Assembly (NCBI GenBank): GCA_003254925.1
Contig: QANZ01004964.1
Coordinates: forward strand, 4,408 to 68,407
Direction: 5' to 3'
Length of the DNA stretch: 64,000 nucleotides
Source of the DNA: Chamaecrista fasciculata
Lineage: Eukaryota > Streptophyta > Magnoliopsida > Fabales > Fabaceae
The translations under genes were made by a program, and so were the position numbers. This document shows positions 60,116-64,000 of this stretch, piece by piece (position 1 is the stretch's first letter; the number at the start of each line of letters is the position of its first letter). The notes beneath the pieces are model-generated. The model made no database searches. It had not been told where the DNA came from and saw only the letters and a list, made by a program, of their open reading frames with translations.

Positions 60116-60629
60116 TATTTTTATCCATTCAATCTGTTCACACCTAATTGATGCTCACTCCTGAACTCAAGAAATATACTATATTAAAGTGGAATCCACT
60201 TTCAAAACTTGCAAGTGACAAAACTAATAATGCACAAGACAAAATGGTCATTTCCCTTGAACCAATTAAACTAAATGTTATTAACTTGTAAGACTTATGG
60301 TTATGAAATATGAATCTTATGATAGCATTCTAGATTTGTAGCTACTGTTGATGTTTAGTGACAGTGTCCACTCCTTTAATTTTGGGATAACGACGTTAAC
60401 AATAATATAGCTTAAAAAAAACCCATTTTTTAAAGCTTGAAAAACTTGAAACCTATGATTCAACTTTAAAAAATTATGAGCTATGGGCAAGTAACTTAAT
60501 TTTTTTTAAACAATACTAACTTAAAAATAAGGCTTCTAAGCATGTTGTGAACATGTTCAATTCAAATCCAAAAAACAAATACAAAGGAATAATTCTCCAA
60601 GGAAATTAATGTTGGAATTAGAAATTTAA
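60116..60629. other. Intergenic AT-rich DNA
   Basis: Nothing recognised: no coding frame, no repeat family. Confidence 0.5.
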
Positions 60630-61924
60630 GGTCAAAGTGCAAATTTGGTCCTATAACTTTGCTCCAATTCCCAAATCAGTCCTATAACTTTTTTTGTCTC
60701 AAATTTGGTCCTGTAACTTTGCTCCAGTTTCCAAATCAGTCCTATAACTTTTTTTGTCTCGAATTTCGTCCTATATCTTTGCTCTAGGTCCCAAATCAGT
60801 CCTATATCTTTTTTTTTCTCAGTTTTGGTCCCATATGTTTTGAAAACCTCCCACCGTTAGTCCTCCGTCTATTTTAAATTATAGTTTAGTCTTGAAAACT
60901 TCAAGTCCCTTTTACTTTAGTCCCTGACTATCAAAATGAAAGTGAAAGAGCATCCCTGAAGATTCTCAAACCTTACATCTTGGTCCCTAATCCATGAATT
61001 CTTCATGAAATGGAATAGAAATGCAAAAACAACACAAACTAAAGCAAATGACAGAGGGACCAAAACTGAAAACGCAGAAAATTTAAAACCTACCGGAAAT
61101 TGGCCCAACCTTGCCGGAAAACGTACGGAAATCGCCGAGAAACTAAGAACTCATCCAAAAACCCCAATCCTCACTGAAATCTCACTCAAATAATCGCCCT
61201 CAAATGTTTTAAGAAAGAATTGTCGAAAATTCAAACTTTTGAGGAAGGAGATGATAGGAAAAATGTAAGGGATTTCCGAACTTCTCTCTCAGAATCACCA
61301 AATGTAAGGGAATTTTCTATCACATCCCTCCTCAAAAGTTTGGATTTTCAAAAATTCTTTCTTAAAGCATTTGAGGGCGATTATTTGAGTGAGATTTCAA
61401 TGAGAATTGGGGTATTTGGATGAGTTTTTGAGTTTCTCGGTGATTTTCGTACGTTTTCTGGTGGGTTTTAAATTTTCTCCGTTTTTAGTTTTGGTCCCTC
61501 TGTCATTTGCTTTAATTTGTGTTGTTTTTGCATTTCTATTCTATTTCATGAAGAATTCATGGATTAAGGACTGAGATGTAAGGTTGGAGAATCTTCAGGG
61601 ATGCTCTTTCACTTTCATTTTGATAGTCAGGGACTAAAGTGAAAGGAACTTGAAGTTTTCAGGACTAAAATGTAATTTAAAATAGACGGAGGACTAATGG
61701 TGGGAGCTTTTCAAAACATATGGGACCAAAACTGAGACAAAAAAAGATATAAGACTGATTTGGGACGTAGAGCAAAGATACAGGACCAAATTCGAGACAA
61801 AAAAAGTTATAGGACTGATTTGGGAACTGGATCAAAGTTACAGGACCAAATTCGAGACAAAAAAAGTTATAGGACTGATTTGGGAACTGGAGCAAAGTTA
61901 TAGGACCAAATTCGCACTTTGGCC
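60630..61924. mobile_element. 1.3 kb near-palindromic foldback element (MULE-like)
   Basis: It starts GGTCAAAGTGCAAATTTGG and ends CCAAATTCGCACTTTGGCC. GAAATTTAA flanks both ends exactly (60621-60629 and 61925-61933). The two arms, each about 600 bases, pair almost throughout, for example CATGAATTCTTCATGAAAT near 60992 with GATTTCATGAAGAATTCATG-type DNA near 61550, and CACTCAAATAATCGCC near 61185 with GGCGATTATTTGAGTG near 61376. The unpaired centre is at most about 100 bases. Each arm also contains four tandem 50-base GGTCCTATAACTTT units. It has no transposase. RNA from it would form a very long hairpin. Confidence 0.88.
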
Positions 61925-61933
61925 GAAATTTAA

Positions 61934-62422
61934 ATATTAATCTCCTGCAAACTATCTTCAATTTTTTTTATAATCCATGCCAGGTTTTCTGGGCACGTGG
62001 ACTTATTTGCCAGTGTCACCATCATTCAATTGGCTACTATGAATCTAGATTTTGAAGAATGAACTTAGATTCAAATTCACATATCACAAGAAAATAGGAC
62101 AAAGATGTGTGTTAGCTAGCTAGACAGATAACACTAACAGTAACACAATGCCCAAGTCTTTTGCACAATAGTACTAATGCTTCTGGATCTAGCCACTTTT
62201 GTCAAACATAAGTGAACCTTCATTGGATTCTTTTTTTATCTAATTTTTCCAGTGATAGTTGCTAACAATAATTAAGTATAGTGATAAGTTAATTGCATTT
62301 TAGGTGAGACGATAAAAGTTCAATCTCTATAATTAATATTATTATAAGGGTTTTAATTATTTGCTCTCATTAATCATCGCCCAAATCGTTACATTTTCAT
62401 GATTTTTTTTTTAAAAAAAAAA
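61934..62422. other. Intergenic DNA before the gap
   Basis: No gene is supported. Around 62283-62325 the run AGTTAATTGCATTTTAGGTGA followed by AAAGTTCAATCTC weakly resembles tRNA-derived boxes. A poly-T/poly-A run leads into the gap. Confidence 0.45.
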
Positions 62423-62604
62423 NNNNNNNNNNNNNNNNNNNNNNNNNNNNNNNNNNNNNNNNNNNNNNNNNNNNNNNNNNNNNNNNNNNNNNNNNNNNNN
62501 NNNNNNNNNNNNNNNNNNNNNNNNNNNNNNNNNNNNNNNNNNNNNNNNNNNNNNNNNNNNNNNNNNNNNNNNNNNNNNNNNNNNNNNNNNNNNNNNNNNN
62601 NNNN
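62423..62604. other. Sequence gap of 182 N
   Basis: A run of Ns following a poly-A tract. Content unknown. Confidence 0.98.
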
Positions 62605-64000
62605 GAAGTTTCTTAATGATGAAAAAGATTCAATATCTTGAAAACTACAACTTTTTCAAATATTGTCTTTCTAGAAAGTGGACAATACTCCTATAATCTA
62701 GCTAGAACTGAATTGAAATTAATAGTGGAGAGCCACAACTACCAGTCAAAACCCTAGAAAATTTGGGATTGGAAAATGATTGTTGATTAGGAAGACACCA
62801 TGCCACGTGTCAACTTCACTGCACATGTATCAACTAACAGTCCAAGGCCTCAACTAATTTTCAAATCCTAATAATGATTAACACAATAATCTTGATTCTC
62901 TTGCAGTTTTTGCCCCATATTTGCAACAATTGGATTTATGAACCAAAACAGACGTACACAATAGGATTTTCAAACATTACTTAAAAATTATAATTAACTG
63001 CTCCTTCCGGTTCTATATTTAATATTACATACAAGCTAACTAGCTCACTAAAAATAAGAGAAAAATAAGATAAAAAGACTAAAGTATTCATATTAAATTA
63101 CTTGAGAAATGTTTATTCATTTATGACTTTACTATTTTTAATAGGGATAGAATGATAAAAAAATAATTAATGGTCTTTTAAATTTATAAAACATCAGATA
63201 TTTTAAAATAAAAATGATTCTTTAAAAAAATAGATATTCAAAAGCGAATGGAGTAAAATTTAATATATGATGTGTGACTATTTCTAATGATATAAAATAT
63301 AACTTCAACTATAGATTAAACAGTAAACAGTGCTATATATATCCCATACATTTGAATTTTTCAATAACTACACATAGTCACAGAATAAGGAGTAAAATTA
63401 AATCTATCTGTCAAATAAGCAGTTATAAATCTTTTTTGGTAGTATATGCAGTTATAAATTTTATTCCTATGAATTCAGATGGGTGGTGAGGATTTCAAGT
63501 AATTAATTAATTACTAAACTCACTGTCTTTTTTTATTTTAAATTAGTTAAATTAAATATTTTATTTAAAATAAAAGTGTGTTATCAAAATATAAATAGTA
63601 ATACTACCTACATTTTTTGGTTACTTTCTGGCCGACATAATAATAGTTGCAGAATCTATAATGCATTATATTTTGTATTAAAAAAGCTTAGCAATAATTT
63701 ACAAATGTAAGTAGAGCTGTTGAAACAAAAGAATATAATTAATACATTAATTATTATATAAAAAGTTGAAAATATCCGTGGTATTATATATATCTATACT
63801 ATTATATATGTTTATGACTCTTTTTATAGTCGATCATATAAAATTATAGTCTAAAATAAATATATACAAAAATAATATTTCTAAATATATATAAAAAAAT
63901 AAAAAATAACTTTTCAGGTAACTTCATGTTCCTTATAAATTCTAATAGTTAGGTTTAAATTTAAAAACTCTTTTATCATATGTTCTTATACTATTATATA
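62605..64000. other. AT-rich intergenic DNA with MITE remnant
   Basis: No gene is supported to the end of the window. At about 63000-63254 the end CTGCTCCTTCCGGTTCTATAT and the far end GCGAATGGAGTA, with the internal ACATCAGATATTTTAAAATA, suggest a worn Stowaway-like MITE related to 28822-29104. The rest is (TA)-rich. Confidence 0.5.

Noticed and set aside
1-64000. Retroelements, autonomous transposases, rRNA or tRNA genes, CRISPR arrays
   Set aside because: I saw no reverse transcriptase, integrase, capsid or transposase motifs, and no LTR pairs. The only tRNA-like boxes belong to SINEs. CRISPR arrays are not expected in plant nuclear DNA, and none is seen.

Overview
This window is nuclear DNA from a flowering plant, most likely a core eudicot. 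The genes are intron-rich with GT-AG splicing. The intergenic DNA is very AT-rich and full of short foldback and terminal-inverted-repeat (TIR) elements. The proteins include plant-only families: a miR172-targeted AP2 factor, a REM-type B3 protein, a pseudo-response regulator, plant TOP6A and a chloroplast PPR protein. I cannot name the species.

Layout: NOT4-like RING/RRM gene (+, 2037-7009); AP2-like TOE1/RAP2.7 factor (-, 13799-16482); MED4 Mediator subunit (-, 21919-23142); two-B3-domain REM-like gene (+, 25249-27138); a 66-residue basic protein (+, 30558-30758); PPR protein like At5g02830 (+, 33838-39694); intronless TOP6A/SPO11-3 (-, 40269-41543); AAED1-type thioredoxin-like protein (-, 42616-44934); organellar adenylate kinase (+, 46144-49061); PRR7-like clock gene (+, 53096-57470). 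From 57.5 kb to the end I see only repeats, a SINE, a long foldback element and a 182-base gap.

The spliced models for NOT4, TOE1, B3, PPR, AAED1, ADK and PRR7 were built by hand from splice signals and stay in frame (924, 483, 347, 847, 258, 291 and 656 residues). Gene order follows known Arabidopsis neighbourhoods: NOT4-like + TOE1 (At2g28540-50), MED4 ... PPR, TOP6A ... PRR7 (At5g02850-02810), and AAED1 + ADK (At2g37240-50) sitting inside the second block.

The most interesting points are: (1) the PRR7-like gene stops before its CCT motif, with a foldback element and a decayed CCT remnant just downstream; (2) several foldback elements are flanked by exact 9-bp duplications, including two inserted back to back with overlapping target sites and one about 1.3 kb near-palindrome; (3) single N bases sit at the junctions of near-identical tandem copies, which suggests unmerged contig overlaps rather than biology; (4) the AAED1 gene appears to use a GC-AG intron. 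I saw no clearly new multi-gene system.
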